The notes under the pieces are model-generated. The model was not told the origin of the DNA. It was given only the letters and a program-made list of their open reading frames with translations, and did not search any database. A DNA stretch of 64,000 bases, taken from Allobosea sp. TND4EK4. GTDB taxonomy: Bacteria > Pseudomonadota > Alphaproteobacteria > Rhizobiales > Beijerinckiaceae. Below are positions 38,476 to 47,096 of the stretch, in pieces. Location of the stretch: assembly GCF_900156025.1 (NCBI RefSeq), contig NZ_FTMO01000002.1:434001-498000 (forward strand), given 5' to 3'. Position numbers and translations under genes: made by a program. Positions within the stretch are counted from its first letter, which is position 1, and every line of letters begins with the position of its first letter.

Positions 38476-39257
38476 AGCGGCTTCCGGAACGGCGCGAACC
38501 AGCCGAGACCTTCCAGCGTGCCATGGGCCGGCCGGTACTCGCAGCCGACGAAGCCGCCATAGCCGAGTCCGTCCAGCTCGGAGAACAGCGCGGGATAATC
38601 CGGGCCCGACGCATCCGGCTCATGCCGTCCGGCGGCGCTGGCGATCTGCACATGCCCGACGAGCGGATAGAGCGCCCTGAGCTTGCCCGGCACGTCGCCA
38701 TGGATCAGCTCGCAATGATACATGTCGAACTGGAGCCTGACGTTGGGCCGGCCGGCCTCCCGCACATAAGCCGCTGCGCGCTCGAAATCGTTGAGGAAAT
38801 AGCCCGGCATGTCCTTGCCGTTGATCGGCTCGAGCAGCAGGTCGATGCCGTGCTCGCCCAGCTTGTCGGCGGCATAGGCCAGCGATTCGCGATAGGCCTT
38901 CTCGGCGGCCGGATCGTTCGGATCGGCGATGCCGGCCATCATGTGGACACGCTTCACGCCGGTCTCATGGACATAGGGCAGCGCCGTATCGAGCGACGCG
39001 CGGAACTCTGCCTCGCGCCCCGGCAGCGCCGCGATGCCGCGCTCGCCCCTGGTCCAGTCGCCGGGCGGCAGGTTGAACAGCGCCTGTTCCAGCTCCCCGC
39101 CGGCAAGCGCGAGGCCCACCTGCTCGGGAGCGTGGTCATAGGGGAACAGGAATTCGACCGCCTCGAAGCCGGCCTCCGCGGCCGCCTTGAAGCGATCCAG
39201 AAAATCCCATTCGGTGAACATCATCGAGAGGTTGGCGGCAAAGCGCGGCATGGTCAT
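38472..39257 (-). CDS. hyi: Hydroxypyruvate isomerase family protein
   Basis: 261 residues, a TIM-barrel of the xylose-isomerase-like / AP endonuclease 2 family. LLEPINGKDMPGYFL and QFDMYHCELIHGD contain the catalytic glutamates and metal ligands of Hyi; GCEYRP follows. It interconverts hydroxypyruvate and tartronate semialdehyde, in glyoxylate metabolism. No gcl or glxR neighbours are present, so OtnI-type (oxo-tetronate isomerase) activity is an alternative. A second ATG two codons in (MPRF) is possible. Confidence 0.85.
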   Translation of the reverse strand: MTMPRFAANLSMMFTEWDFLDRFKAAAEAGFEAVEFLFPYDHAPEQVGLALAGGELEQALFNLPPGDWTRGERGIAALPGREAEFRASLDTALPYVHETGVKRVHMMAGIADPNDPAAEKAYRESLAYAADKLGEHGIDLLLEPINGKDMPGYFLNDFERAAAYVREAGRPNVRLQFDMYHCELIHGDVPGKLRALYPLVGHVQIASAAGRHEPDASGPDYPALFSELDGLGYGGFVGCEYRPAHGTLEGLGWFAPFRKPL

Positions 39258-39375
39258 CCCAGGCGTCGAGGCATCGTTGATCGCAGGCTAGCCTGTGAAG
39301 ACGCCCGCGTCATGCCACAACGCGAGGGGGTGGTCCCGCGTTCCGATGATGAGGCAGCGATCCACACCCCGCGCC

Positions 39376-39486
39376 GTCATCCCGGGCGACCGCAGGGAGG
39401 CCCGGGATCGATGCCGGAGCGCTTCCGATCAGGGTTCCGGCATGGAATCCGGACCGGCGCCGCTGCCGCGGCTTGTCCGGGATGAC
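39376..39486. repeat. Dispersed intergenic repeat, GTCATCCCGGG type
   Basis: GTCATCCCGG at the left end and CCGGGATGAC at the right end are inverted, with internal GCATGG/CCATGC-like pairs and TCCGGA segments. This is the well-known alphaproteobacterial intergenic repeat type built on GTCATCCCGGGCGACCGCAG. It lies between the exported protein gene and hyi, both on minus. No coding content. Confidence 0.7.
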
Positions 39487-39528
39487 TCGAGCTGGAGCAA
39501 CGCTCGCCAGTGGAGCGAGGACGAGAAC

Positions 39529-40506
39529 CTACTTCTTCTCCGGCTTTGCCGGCGGATTGGGATCGGCCGAGAAGTGGCGGAAGACCATGTCCGGCGAGGA
39601 GGTGTTGTGGCGCGAGTAGTTGGTGCGCCCCATCCAGACATCGGTCGCCTTGCCGCCCTGGAACGGCATCAGCGGCTCCTCGCGCCAGCCCTTGGCGCCG
39701 GGCTCGCGGATGGCGATGCGGGCGACATCGTTGTTGAACTCGGTGACGTACATCGAGCGCAGCGCGACGAAGCCCTTGCCCTCGCCCACCGGCTTGTCGA
39801 GCACGGCGTCCAGCACCATCCGGTTCTCGTCGACGCTGGCGAGCGTCAGCGTGCCGGAATTGCCGTCCTTGTAGTGCATCTTGAAGGAGATCGTCTTCGG
39901 GTCGAACTCGATCTCCTTGATGTTCACGACCGGGCGCCCCTCCTGCTCGATCGGCCCGAACAGGAAGGAAGAGCCATAGGAGTTGAAGCCGAGGGTCTGC
40001 GGCGGCATCGGCCGGGCGCGCCAGTAGCCGTCCTGCGGATAGACGACCAGCACCTCGTAGGACTTGTCCTTGCCGAGCTTCCAGAGCTGGACGAGATGCA
40101 GCCCCTTCTCGACCCGGTCGCCGACGCGGAACGTCGTGTCGGCCGGGCGCCAGAAGGTCGGGAAGGTGTAGCCGACCAGCCAGTAGTCGATGCTCTCCCA
40201 GAAGGTGACGCGCCGGGGTGGCGTGGGCGGCGCGAAGGCTGGGTCTCCCTTCATGTCGCAATTGGTCCAGTCGGCGTCCCAGTTGTCGCGCACGAGGCCG
40301 GCCGCGTAGGCGGGGTGCGCGGCCTCGATCTGGAAGCGGCGGACCTCCGGCGAGATCGCCTTGATGGTGACGTTGTCCTTCTCCGCGCAGGCGACGGGCT
40401 CGGACTCGTTCTTCACCTCGACGGCGACGTCGCCTGCGGCATGGGCCGGCGCGGCGAGGCCGAGGCAGAGAAAAAAGGCGGCGGCGCTGAGGCGCGAAAC
40501 GATCAT
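39529..40506 (-). CDS. Exported protein of unknown function, partner of opgH
   Basis: 325 residues beginning MIVSRLSAAAFFLCLGLAAPAHA, a Sec signal peptide. The mature protein is beta-rich with no family I can name; it is not OpgG or OpgD by visible motifs, although WESIDYWLVGYTFPTFWRP and FNSYGSSFLFGPIEQEG recall periplasmic glucan enzymes. Longer in-frame reads up to 40764 run through non-homologous sequence into opgH. It follows opgH on the same strand by 85 nt, so a role in periplasmic glucan is likely but inferred. Confidence 0.7.
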   Translation of the reverse strand: MIVSRLSAAAFFLCLGLAAPAHAAGDVAVEVKNESEPVACAEKDNVTIKAISPEVRRFQIEAAHPAYAAGLVRDNWDADWTNCDMKGDPAFAPPTPPRRVTFWESIDYWLVGYTFPTFWRPADTTFRVGDRVEKGLHLVQLWKLGKDKSYEVLVVYPQDGYWRARPMPPQTLGFNSYGSSFLFGPIEQEGRPVVNIKEIEFDPKTISFKMHYKDGNSGTLTLASVDENRMVLDAVLDKPVGEGKGFVALRSMYVTEFNNDVARIAIREPGAKGWREEPLMPFQGGKATDVWMGRTNYSRHNTSSPDMVFRHFSADPNPPAKPEKK

Positions 40507-40591
40507 TGCTGGTCGGTCCCGTTCGTCGTCAGGGGAAGCGTGTCGGCAGAGATGGCCCGAGGCGGCGCCCGCGCGCAACCCCGGCCACGGA

Positions 40592-42451
40592 TCAGGCGGC
40601 GGCCCGCAGCGGCGGCTCGTCGCGCGGTTCCTCGGCCTGAGCGATGGCAGCGAGCACCGGCGGCGTCTCGAAATCCTCCGGGATGCCGCAGAGCCCGCGG
40701 CGCTCCAGCCAGGCGCCGAGCGCCGGCAGGGCCGTGAGCATCGCGAAGGGGATCGCCAGCACATAGCCTGCGGTCATCGGCAGCGACCAGAGAAGCACCG
40801 ATGGCGACAGCACCGCCAGCGTCGCGAAGAGATAGGCACCAAAGAGCAGATGCGGCCACAGCCCGGCGAAGGCCGTGGCGAAGGACAGCGCATGGGCATC
40901 CCGCGCCTGACCGTTCCACCCGATCCGCGAGCGGCCGAAGACGAGGCCGATCATGAACACCGTGGTCCGGAAGGACGACACGGCGCCCTGCAGGAAGGCG
41001 AAGACGAGCTCGATCGCCATGGAGGAGAGGAAGCGCGGCAGGCCGCCATAGCGCGCGACCGCCCCCTTGCTGATCAGGATGTCGAGGAAGCCGGCGAGCT
41101 TGGGCGACAGATACATCGCGAGGAACACGCAATAGAGGCCGATGGCAACGCCGGCCGGATAACCGGCGAGCGCGCGGTCCTCCACCACCTTCAGCGGCAC
41201 GAGCGCGATCATCAGCGTCCAGGCCGGCAGGCCGAGGAACATCAGGACGGCCCAGGCGAGCTGGAAGCGGCTCATCGGCTTCAGGCCGGCAAGGCCCATC
41301 AGCTTGAGATATTGCAGGTTGCCGAGGCACCAGCGCAGGTCCCGCTTGACGTAGTCGAGCAGCGTCGGCGGGTTTTCCTCATAGCTCCCGGCCTCGACCG
41401 GCAGCACGCGCACCTCGTAGCCGGCGCGGCGCATCAGCACCGCCTCGACCTGGTCGTGGCTGAGGATGGCCCCGCCCAGAGGCGCCTTCCCCGGCAGAAC
41501 CGGCAGATGGCAGTGCTCGCGGAACGGCGCGACGCGCACCAGCGCGTTGTGACCCCAGAACGGGCCGCAATCGCCGCCCCACCAGGCCGAGCCCATGGTA
41601 TAGGGTCGCATGCCCTGGCGCATGCCGAACTGGAAGATGCGCGCGAAGGCCGAGCGGCTGGGCATGCCCACCACCAGGCTCTGCAGAATACCGAGCTTGG
41701 GATAGGCCTGCATCATCCGCGCCATCGACAGGATGCTCTCTCCGGACATCACGCTGTCGGCATCGAGCGGCAGCATCAGTTCGTAGCGATCGCCCCAGCG
41801 CTCGCAGAAGTCGCGGACATTGCCGGCCTTGAACCCGGCATTGTCGCTGCGGCGGCGATAGGTCAGTCGCGCCGGCTCGCCGATCTCGCGCGTCCAGGCG
41901 CTGGCCAGCGCCTCCTCGGCCGCGGCGACCTGCGGATCATTGGTGTCGGACAGCACGAAATAGTCGAACCAGACGCCCTCGCCGGTGGCGTCCAGGCTCT
42001 CCTTGACGGCCCGCAGCCTGCGAAAGGCGCGGGCCGGGTCCTCGTTGCGCAGCGTCATGAGCACGGCGGTGCGCAGCGTCAGCGGCTGCCCCTCTTCTCC
42101 CCATACGGCAAAGGGCGCGACCTCGGCGAGGCCGTCGCGGCGGCCATGCAGCAACCAGAGGCCGATCGCGGCGTTCCAGAAGCCGAGCACCGTCCAGGGC
42201 GCCCCGAACAGGAAGGCCACGGCAATGACGACGTCCGCCGCGCTCCACCCGCCCGCTCCGAGCACATGAGCCAGCCCGAGCAGCAGCACCGCCAGGGTGG
42301 TGCTATTCAGCACGAGCACCAGCAGCCGGCGACGGCGCAGCACGGCCTCGCTCTCGATACCCGCAGGCGTGAGGCCGAGGGCGTCGACGGCTTGCGCCGG
42401 CCGCGGGAACGTGGTCGGAGCAACGCGCGGGTTCGTGACGGTATCGGTCAT
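40592..42451 (-). CDS. opgH: Periplasmic glucan glucosyltransferase OpgH (MdoH)
   Basis: 619 residues, shorter than the 847 of E. coli OpgH, lacking long N- and C-terminal cytoplasmic tails but with the full core. GT2 motifs: VLSDTN region, DADS (second aspartate), LSHDQVEAVLMRRAGYEV and KRDLRWCLGN, the RxxRW glucan-binding motif. Membrane helices about 42-65, 68-95 and a C-terminal cluster of several. It polymerises UDP-glucose into osmoregulated periplasmic glucans. The usual partner OpgG is not visible nearby. Confidence 0.9.
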   Translation of the reverse strand: MTDTVTNPRVAPTTFPRPAQAVDALGLTPAGIESEAVLRRRRLLVLVLNSTTLAVLLLGLAHVLGAGGWSAADVVIAVAFLFGAPWTVLGFWNAAIGLWLLHGRRDGLAEVAPFAVWGEEGQPLTLRTAVLMTLRNEDPARAFRRLRAVKESLDATGEGVWFDYFVLSDTNDPQVAAAEEALASAWTREIGEPARLTYRRRSDNAGFKAGNVRDFCERWGDRYELMLPLDADSVMSGESILSMARMMQAYPKLGILQSLVVGMPSRSAFARIFQFGMRQGMRPYTMGSAWWGGDCGPFWGHNALVRVAPFREHCHLPVLPGKAPLGGAILSHDQVEAVLMRRAGYEVRVLPVEAGSYEENPPTLLDYVKRDLRWCLGNLQYLKLMGLAGLKPMSRFQLAWAVLMFLGLPAWTLMIALVPLKVVEDRALAGYPAGVAIGLYCVFLAMYLSPKLAGFLDILISKGAVARYGGLPRFLSSMAIELVFAFLQGAVSSFRTTVFMIGLVFGRSRIGWNGQARDAHALSFATAFAGLWPHLLFGAYLFATLAVLSPSVLLWSLPMTAGYVLAIPFAMLTALPALGAWLERRGLCGIPEDFETPPVLAAIAQAEEPRDEPPLRAAA

Positions 42452-42489
42452 GGCTCGCAGGCAGGCTGGGACGGAAGAGATCGGAAGCG

Positions 42490-43497
42490 ATGGCCCTCGA
42501 GATGAAGCCGGCCACCTCTGGAGAGACGCGGGCGGCAGCCCGTGCGCTCTGGTACACAGCGCCCCGTGAATGCAGTCTGAATGAGCAGCCGCTTCCGGCC
42601 CGAAAGGCAGAAGACTGCCTCGTCACGACTTTGTGGAGTGGGGTCAGCCGCGGCACCGAGCGGCTCGTCTTCGAGGGGCGCGTGCCAGTGTCCGAGCATG
42701 AGCGCATGCGCGCGCCATTCCAGGAGGGAGATTTCCCCTTTCCGGTGAAATACGGCTATTGCGCCGTCGGCCGCGTCGAGGACGGCCCCGCCGGGATGAT
42801 CGGCCACGAGGTCTTCTGCCTGCATCCGCATCAGGACCGCTTCGTGGCGCCGGCAAGTGCCCTTTCTCCGCTCCCGGAGAACGTCCCGCCCCGCCGCGCG
42901 ATCCTCACCGCGAATATGGAGACGGCGCTCAACGCGCACTGGGACGCCGCCTCCGGCCCCGCGGACACCATCGTCGTGGTCGGCGGCGGGGTACTCGGCC
43001 TGCTCGTCGCCTGGCTGGCCGGCCGGCTGCCCGGCGCGCGCGTCACGCTGGTCGATGTCCAGCCCTCGCGGCGGCAGCTCGCCGAGCATCTCGGCTTCGG
43101 CTTCGCCCTGCCGGCGGATGCGCCTGCCGACGCCGACCTCGTCTTCCACGCCAGCGCGAGTTCGGCCGGGCTGGACACGGCCATCGGCTGTGCCGGCATC
43201 GAGGCGCGCATCGTCGAGCTGAGCTGGTATGGCGAGGGGGAGATCCCGGCCTCGCTCGGCGGCGCCTTCCATGCCAGGCGCCTCCAGCTCATTTCCTCCC
43301 AGGTCGGGATGATCGCGCCCTCGCGCCGGCCGCGCTGGGACTATGCACGCCGGACGCAGGCGGCGCTGGCGCTGCTGGCAGACGACCGGCTCGACGCCCT
43401 GATCAGCGACGAGATCGCCTTCGCGAACACGCCGTCCGAACTGCCGCACATCCTCGCGCCGGATTCGCGCGCATTGACGGCCGCAATCCGCTATTGA
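42490..43497 (+). CDS. Medium-chain dehydrogenase of the BchC-like branch, first gene of the pterin-like cluster
   Basis: 335 residues. The N-terminal GroES-like part has SGVSRGTERLVF where classical alcohol dehydrogenases have the first catalytic-zinc Cys; here it is Ser, as in BchC-type proteins. Rossmann motif VVVGGGVLGLLVAWLAG. The Cys cluster of the structural zinc is absent. It probably oxidises or reduces an alcohol on a small molecule. It opens a five-gene run ending in a methyltransferase and lies 38 nt from divergent opgH. Confidence 0.82.
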   Translation: MALEMKPATSGETRAAARALWYTAPRECSLNEQPLPARKAEDCLVTTLWSGVSRGTERLVFEGRVPVSEHERMRAPFQEGDFPFPVKYGYCAVGRVEDGPAGMIGHEVFCLHPHQDRFVAPASALSPLPENVPPRRAILTANMETALNAHWDAASGPADTIVVVGGGVLGLLVAWLAGRLPGARVTLVDVQPSRRQLAEHLGFGFALPADAPADADLVFHASASSAGLDTAIGCAGIEARIVELSWYGEGEIPASLGGAFHARRLQLISSQVGMIAPSRRPRWDYARRTQAALALLADDRLDALISDEIAFANTPSELPHILAPDSRALTAAIRY

Positions 43498-43504
43498 GCG
43501 TGGC

Positions 43505-43969
43505 ATGACGGTATCCCGCGACCTTCCCCGCCCGCTCCTCGTACCGGAGCTCAACATCACGTCCCTGCCGCAGAGCCTTCGTTTCTGGCGCGATCTGCTC
43601 GGCTTTCGCATTCTCTACGATCGGCCAGAACAGGGCTTTGCGGCGATCGAGCGCGAGGGCGTGGAGTTCATGCTGGAGGAATACGATACCGGCCCGCAGG
43701 AGCGCCTCGGCATCTGGGACACCGGCCCGCGGGAGAAGCCCTATGGGCGCGGCATCAATTTCGAGATCACGGTCTCCGATATCGGCGTGCTGATATCGTC
43801 GCTGGAGCAGGCCGGCTGGCCCCTCTTCTTCGGGCCGGAAGAGCGCTGGTATCGCGCCGATGCCGAGGAGGTCGGCGTCCATCAATTCCTCGTTCAGGAC
43901 CCGGACGGCTATCTGCTGCGTTTCTCGCAATCGCTCGGCCGGCGCCCATCCCGGGCGGGCCAGGCTTGA
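43505..43969 (+). CDS. VOC-family (glyoxalase/bleomycin-resistance-like) protein
   Basis: 154 residues, one VOC fold pair. PELNITSLPQSLRFWRDLLGF and the second half VGVHQFLVQDPDGYLLRFSQSL (the terminal Glu of metalloproteins is not clear). Could be an enzyme or a binding protein. 7 nt after the dehydrogenase, 16 nt before the PTPS-like gene, so it belongs to the cluster by position only. Confidence 0.85.
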   Translation: MTVSRDLPRPLLVPELNITSLPQSLRFWRDLLGFRILYDRPEQGFAAIEREGVEFMLEEYDTGPQERLGIWDTGPREKPYGRGINFEITVSDIGVLISSLEQAGWPLFFGPEERWYRADAEEVGVHQFLVQDPDGYLLRFSQSLGRRPSRAGQA

Positions 43970-43985
43970 GCCAACAGGAGATCGC

Positions 43986-44387
43986 ATGTTTTCCGTCGAG
44001 GTCCGCGACCGCATCATGATCGGCCATTCACTGCCCGATCCCTTCTTCGGCCCGGCGCAGGCCATGCACGGCGCCACCTTCGTGGTCGACGTCGCCTTCT
44101 TCCGAGAAGAGCTGAACCGGCAGAACGTCGTGGTCGACATCGGGGCGGCGCTCGACGTGCTGTCGAAGACCCTGAAGCCGCTGAACTACCAGAACCTCGA
44201 TGTGCTGCCGCAATTCGCCGGCGTGCTGACGACCACCGAATTCCTCTGCAAGCACATCTTCGACGCGATGAAGGCGGCTGCGACCTCCGGGGCGCTCGGC
44301 GCCGATGGTGCCGGCCTCGCACGCATCCGCGTGACGCTGCACGAGACCGATCTCGCCCGCGCCACCTATGAGGGCGCGCTCGCGTGA
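43986..44387 (+). CDS. Divergent 6-pyruvoyltetrahydropterin synthase/QueD-family protein
   Basis: 133 residues of the PTPS/6-carboxytetrahydropterin synthase fold. Two zinc histidines fit (H14, H28), but the third, in the canonical HGH motif, is Ala (HGAT, A30). The catalytic Cys is missing, and the canonical LDHxxLN dyad reads LNYQNLD (N67, Y68). The substrate-binding glutamates E85 (TTTEFL) and E120 (LHET) remain. So the classic reaction is unlikely; it may bind or convert a related pterin. CAGGAGAT before the ATG; overlaps the next gene by 4 nt. Confidence 0.8.
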   Translation: MFSVEVRDRIMIGHSLPDPFFGPAQAMHGATFVVDVAFFREELNRQNVVVDIGAALDVLSKTLKPLNYQNLDVLPQFAGVLTTTEFLCKHIFDAMKAAATSGALGADGAGLARIRVTLHETDLARATYEGALA

Positions 44388-45445
44388 GCGCCATCGCCTT
44401 CGCGATCCCCGGCGACATCGACCTGCCGACGGGGGGCTATGGCTATGACCGGCGTCTCCTGAAGGAATGGCGCGAGGCCGGGATCCCGGCCCGGCATCTC
44501 GCCCTCCCCGGCGCCTTCCCGTTTCCGACGGCCGATGATGTCGCGCTGACCGAGCGGATTCTGGCCTCCGCCGGACCGGAGGAAACGCTGCTGGTCGATG
44601 GCCTCGCCTTCGGCGCCTTTCCGGAAGCGCTCGCCGCCCGCTTCGGCGGACGAATCGTCGCGCTGGTGCACCATCCGCTGGCACTGGAGACCGGGCTGGA
44701 TGCCGCCACCGCTTGGCGTCTGCGCGACAGCGAGACGCTGGCGCTGCGCCATGCCCGCGCCGTGGTGGTGACCAGTCCGCCCACGAAAGAGGTGCTGTCA
44801 GCCGAGTTCGGCGTGCCTCCCGACAAGATCGCGGTCGCACTGCCCGGGACCGATCCCGCGCCCCGGACCGAACCGCGCCTCGGCGCGGGCCCCGCCAGGC
44901 TGCTGGCGGTGGGTTCGATCGTTCCGCGCAAGGGCTATGACGTGCTTCTCGCGGCGCTGGCGCAGATCGCCGATCGCGGCTGGTTGCTCACCATTGCCGG
45001 CTCCCCCGATTACGCGCCTGCAACGGCAGCGGCGCTGCGGGATGCGATCCGCGACGCCGGCTTCGCCGAAAGGATAAAGCTGGCCGGCGCCGTCGATCAG
45101 GATCGGCTTTCGGCGCTCTACGCTTCTGCCGACATCTTTGTGATGCCGTCGCTTTACGAGGGCTACGGCATGGTGCTGACCGAAGCCCTCGCCCGCGGCC
45201 TCCCGATCGTCTGCACCCGCAGCGGCGCAGCGGCGGACGCGCTGCCCGACGCTGCGGCGCTGAAGGTGACGCCCGGTGACGCAATGGCACTTGCCAAGGG
45301 GCTCGCAAGGCTGATTGATGCGCCGTCCGAGCGCCGAGCGCGAGCGGATGCCGCCTGGGCGGGAGCCGCAACGCTCCCCTGCTGGCGGGACACGGCACGA
45401 ACCGTCGCGGAGGCGTGCCTCGGTGGCGGCCCAAGGATGGACTGA
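44384..45445 (+). CDS. GT4-family glycosyltransferase
   Basis: 353 residues from a GTG start that overlaps the PTPS-like stop (GTGA). GT-B fold with GSIVPRKGYDVLLAAL (nucleotide-sugar domain) and the EX7E-type motif PSLYEGYGMVLTEALARGLPIV. It retains anomeric configuration and probably uses a UDP- or GDP-sugar. In this cluster the acceptor is most simply a pteridine-type molecule, by context only. The methyltransferase follows with a 1-nt TGATG overlap. Confidence 0.9.
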   Translation: MSAIAFAIPGDIDLPTGGYGYDRRLLKEWREAGIPARHLALPGAFPFPTADDVALTERILASAGPEETLLVDGLAFGAFPEALAARFGGRIVALVHHPLALETGLDAATAWRLRDSETLALRHARAVVVTSPPTKEVLSAEFGVPPDKIAVALPGTDPAPRTEPRLGAGPARLLAVGSIVPRKGYDVLLAALAQIADRGWLLTIAGSPDYAPATAAALRDAIRDAGFAERIKLAGAVDQDRLSALYASADIFVMPSLYEGYGMVLTEALARGLPIVCTRSGAAADALPDAAALKVTPGDAMALAKGLARLIDAPSERRARADAAWAGAATLPCWRDTARTVAEACLGGGPRMD

Positions 45446-46284
45446 TGGCTGGGTTTTCGGCGGATTGGCTGGCTCTGCGCGAGCCGGTGGACCATGCGGC
45501 GCGCAACCCGCAGGTGCTCGGCGCCGTGGGGGCGCATTTTGCTGGCAAGCCGTCCATGTCGGTGCTCGACCTCGGCTGCGGCGCCGGGTCCAATCTGCGC
45601 GGCAGCTTCGCCGCCCTGCCCGATCGGCAGCACTGGACGCTGGTGGATTACGACGCCGGTCTCCTCGGCCGGGCCCGCGAAACCCTGTCGCGCTGGGCCG
45701 ACGAGGCGCGCGAGCAGGGCGAGGAACTGGTCCTCGCCAAGGACGGCAAGACCATCACCGTCGATACCCGGCAGGTCGATCTTTCCAAGGATCTCGAATG
45801 GGTGCTGGGCTGGCAGCCTGACCTCGTCACCGCGGCGGCCCTGTTCGACCTCGTCTCGAAGCGCTGGATCGAGCGCTTCGTCGCCGTTCTCACCAGTCTG
45901 AAGCTGCCGCTTTATGCGGCGCTGAACTATGATGGCCGCGAGCGCTGGAAGCCCGCCCACCGGGCCGATGCCGGCGTCCATGCCGCCTTCCGGCATCATC
46001 AGCACGGCGACAAGGGCTTCGGCCCCGCCGCCGGCCCCGATGCCTGCGACCTGATGGCGGAGGCCTTCCGCAAATCGGGCTTCGCCGTCTCGACGGGCGA
46101 CAGCGCCTGGCTGATCGATGAGCGGCACGGTCCGCTGCGCGACATGCTGGCGCAGGGCATCGCCGATGCGGCGGCCGAGACCGGTCATCTCGACCAGGCC
46201 CTGCTGGCCGACTGGCTGGCCGCGCGCCAGAAGGCGACCAACGCACTGGTCGGCCATCACGACCTCTGGGCGAGGCCGGTCTGA
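45445..46284 (+). CDS. SAM-dependent methyltransferase, class I
   Basis: 279 residues. Motif I is VLDLGCGAGSNLR; the acidic loop WTLVDYD and the motif around LVTAAALFDLVSKRW complete the Rossmann fold. The acceptor is unknown, possibly the sugar or ring of the molecule made by the genes upstream. AAGGATG before the start; the first base of its ATG is the last base of the glycosyltransferase stop. No cofactor other than SAM is indicated. Confidence 0.88.
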   Translation: MAGFSADWLALREPVDHAARNPQVLGAVGAHFAGKPSMSVLDLGCGAGSNLRGSFAALPDRQHWTLVDYDAGLLGRARETLSRWADEAREQGEELVLAKDGKTITVDTRQVDLSKDLEWVLGWQPDLVTAAALFDLVSKRWIERFVAVLTSLKLPLYAALNYDGRERWKPAHRADAGVHAAFRHHQHGDKGFGPAAGPDACDLMAEAFRKSGFAVSTGDSAWLIDERHGPLRDMLAQGIADAAAETGHLDQALLADWLAARQKATNALVGHHDLWARPV

Positions 46285-46306
46285 GCAGGCGCTCCAGCGG
46301 CTCGGC

Positions 46307-46873
46307 CTACCCCCTTCCCGGCCACATCCGGCGCAGCACGCCGTCGCGGCGGATGAAGCGGTGATAGAGCGCCGCGACGATATGCAGAGCGGCCAGCGCG
46401 CCTGTCGCCAGCGCCAGCTTGCCGTGAAGCCCGAGGACGCGTCCGGCAGCGGCTTCGTCCGGCGCAGCCAGCGCCGGAAGGCTGAACAGCCCGAACACCT
46501 CCAGCGCGGGGAAGAGCGAAACGCCGATCCAGCCGAGGAGCGGCACCACGATCAGCAGGCCGTAGAGCAGCCAATGCACCAGATGGGCACCCCATCGCTG
46601 CAACGGCGCCAGCCCCGGTTCGTCTGGCGGGGCGCCGTGGACGAGGCGGTAGACAAGGCGTCCGGCGACCAGCCAGAGCAACAGGAAGCCGAGCAGTTTG
46701 TGCGTGCTGTACAGCGCCTCGGTCGTGCCGTCCCAGAGGTTCAGGACCTGGCCCCGATAGCTCATCGTGAGGCCCAGCGGCAGCATCACCAACACGCCCA
46801 GGGCCGTTATCCAGTGCAGCGCGCGCGCCGTCGCGGTGTAGGTCTGGCTGGCGCCGTCGTCGTTCTGGTCCAT
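46307..46873 (-). CDS. Cytochrome b561 (CybB-type)
   Basis: 188 residues, four membrane helices with the heme-ligand histidines in ALHWITALG, STHKLLGF, HLVHWLLYG and LHIVAALYHRF. It oxidises ubiquinol or passes electrons between quinone and a periplasmic partner such as a superoxide- or methionine-related enzyme. It stands between the methyltransferase and ribA, on the opposite strand to both; whether it is part of that cluster is doubtful. Confidence 0.9.
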   Translation of the reverse strand: MDQNDDGASQTYTATARALHWITALGVLVMLPLGLTMSYRGQVLNLWDGTTEALYSTHKLLGFLLLWLVAGRLVYRLVHGAPPDEPGLAPLQRWGAHLVHWLLYGLLIVVPLLGWIGVSLFPALEVFGLFSLPALAAPDEAAAGRVLGLHGKLALATGALAALHIVAALYHRFIRRDGVLRRMWPGRG

Positions 46874-47096
46874 GGAGCCCCCCGCGGCGCGGATGCGGAC
46901 CCATTCATGCCATGTTCAATCGTATCGGCCTATATGCCGGCTGCGACAGATATCGTCCGGCGGTGGCGGCTGACGCAGTTTTGATCGAAGGAACCCGGCC
47001 GCGACCGCAAACGTTCATGGCGGGGTGCACCGCGTGATCCTATATCCTGCACCGGACGTATAGTGAGAAATTCCCGGCCCTCGTCGGCCCGTGCTG

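Noticed and set aside
39529..40506. OpgG/OpgD identity for the exported protein beside opgH
   Set aside because: Length 325 aa and visible motifs do not match OpgG (about 500 aa); left as unknown.
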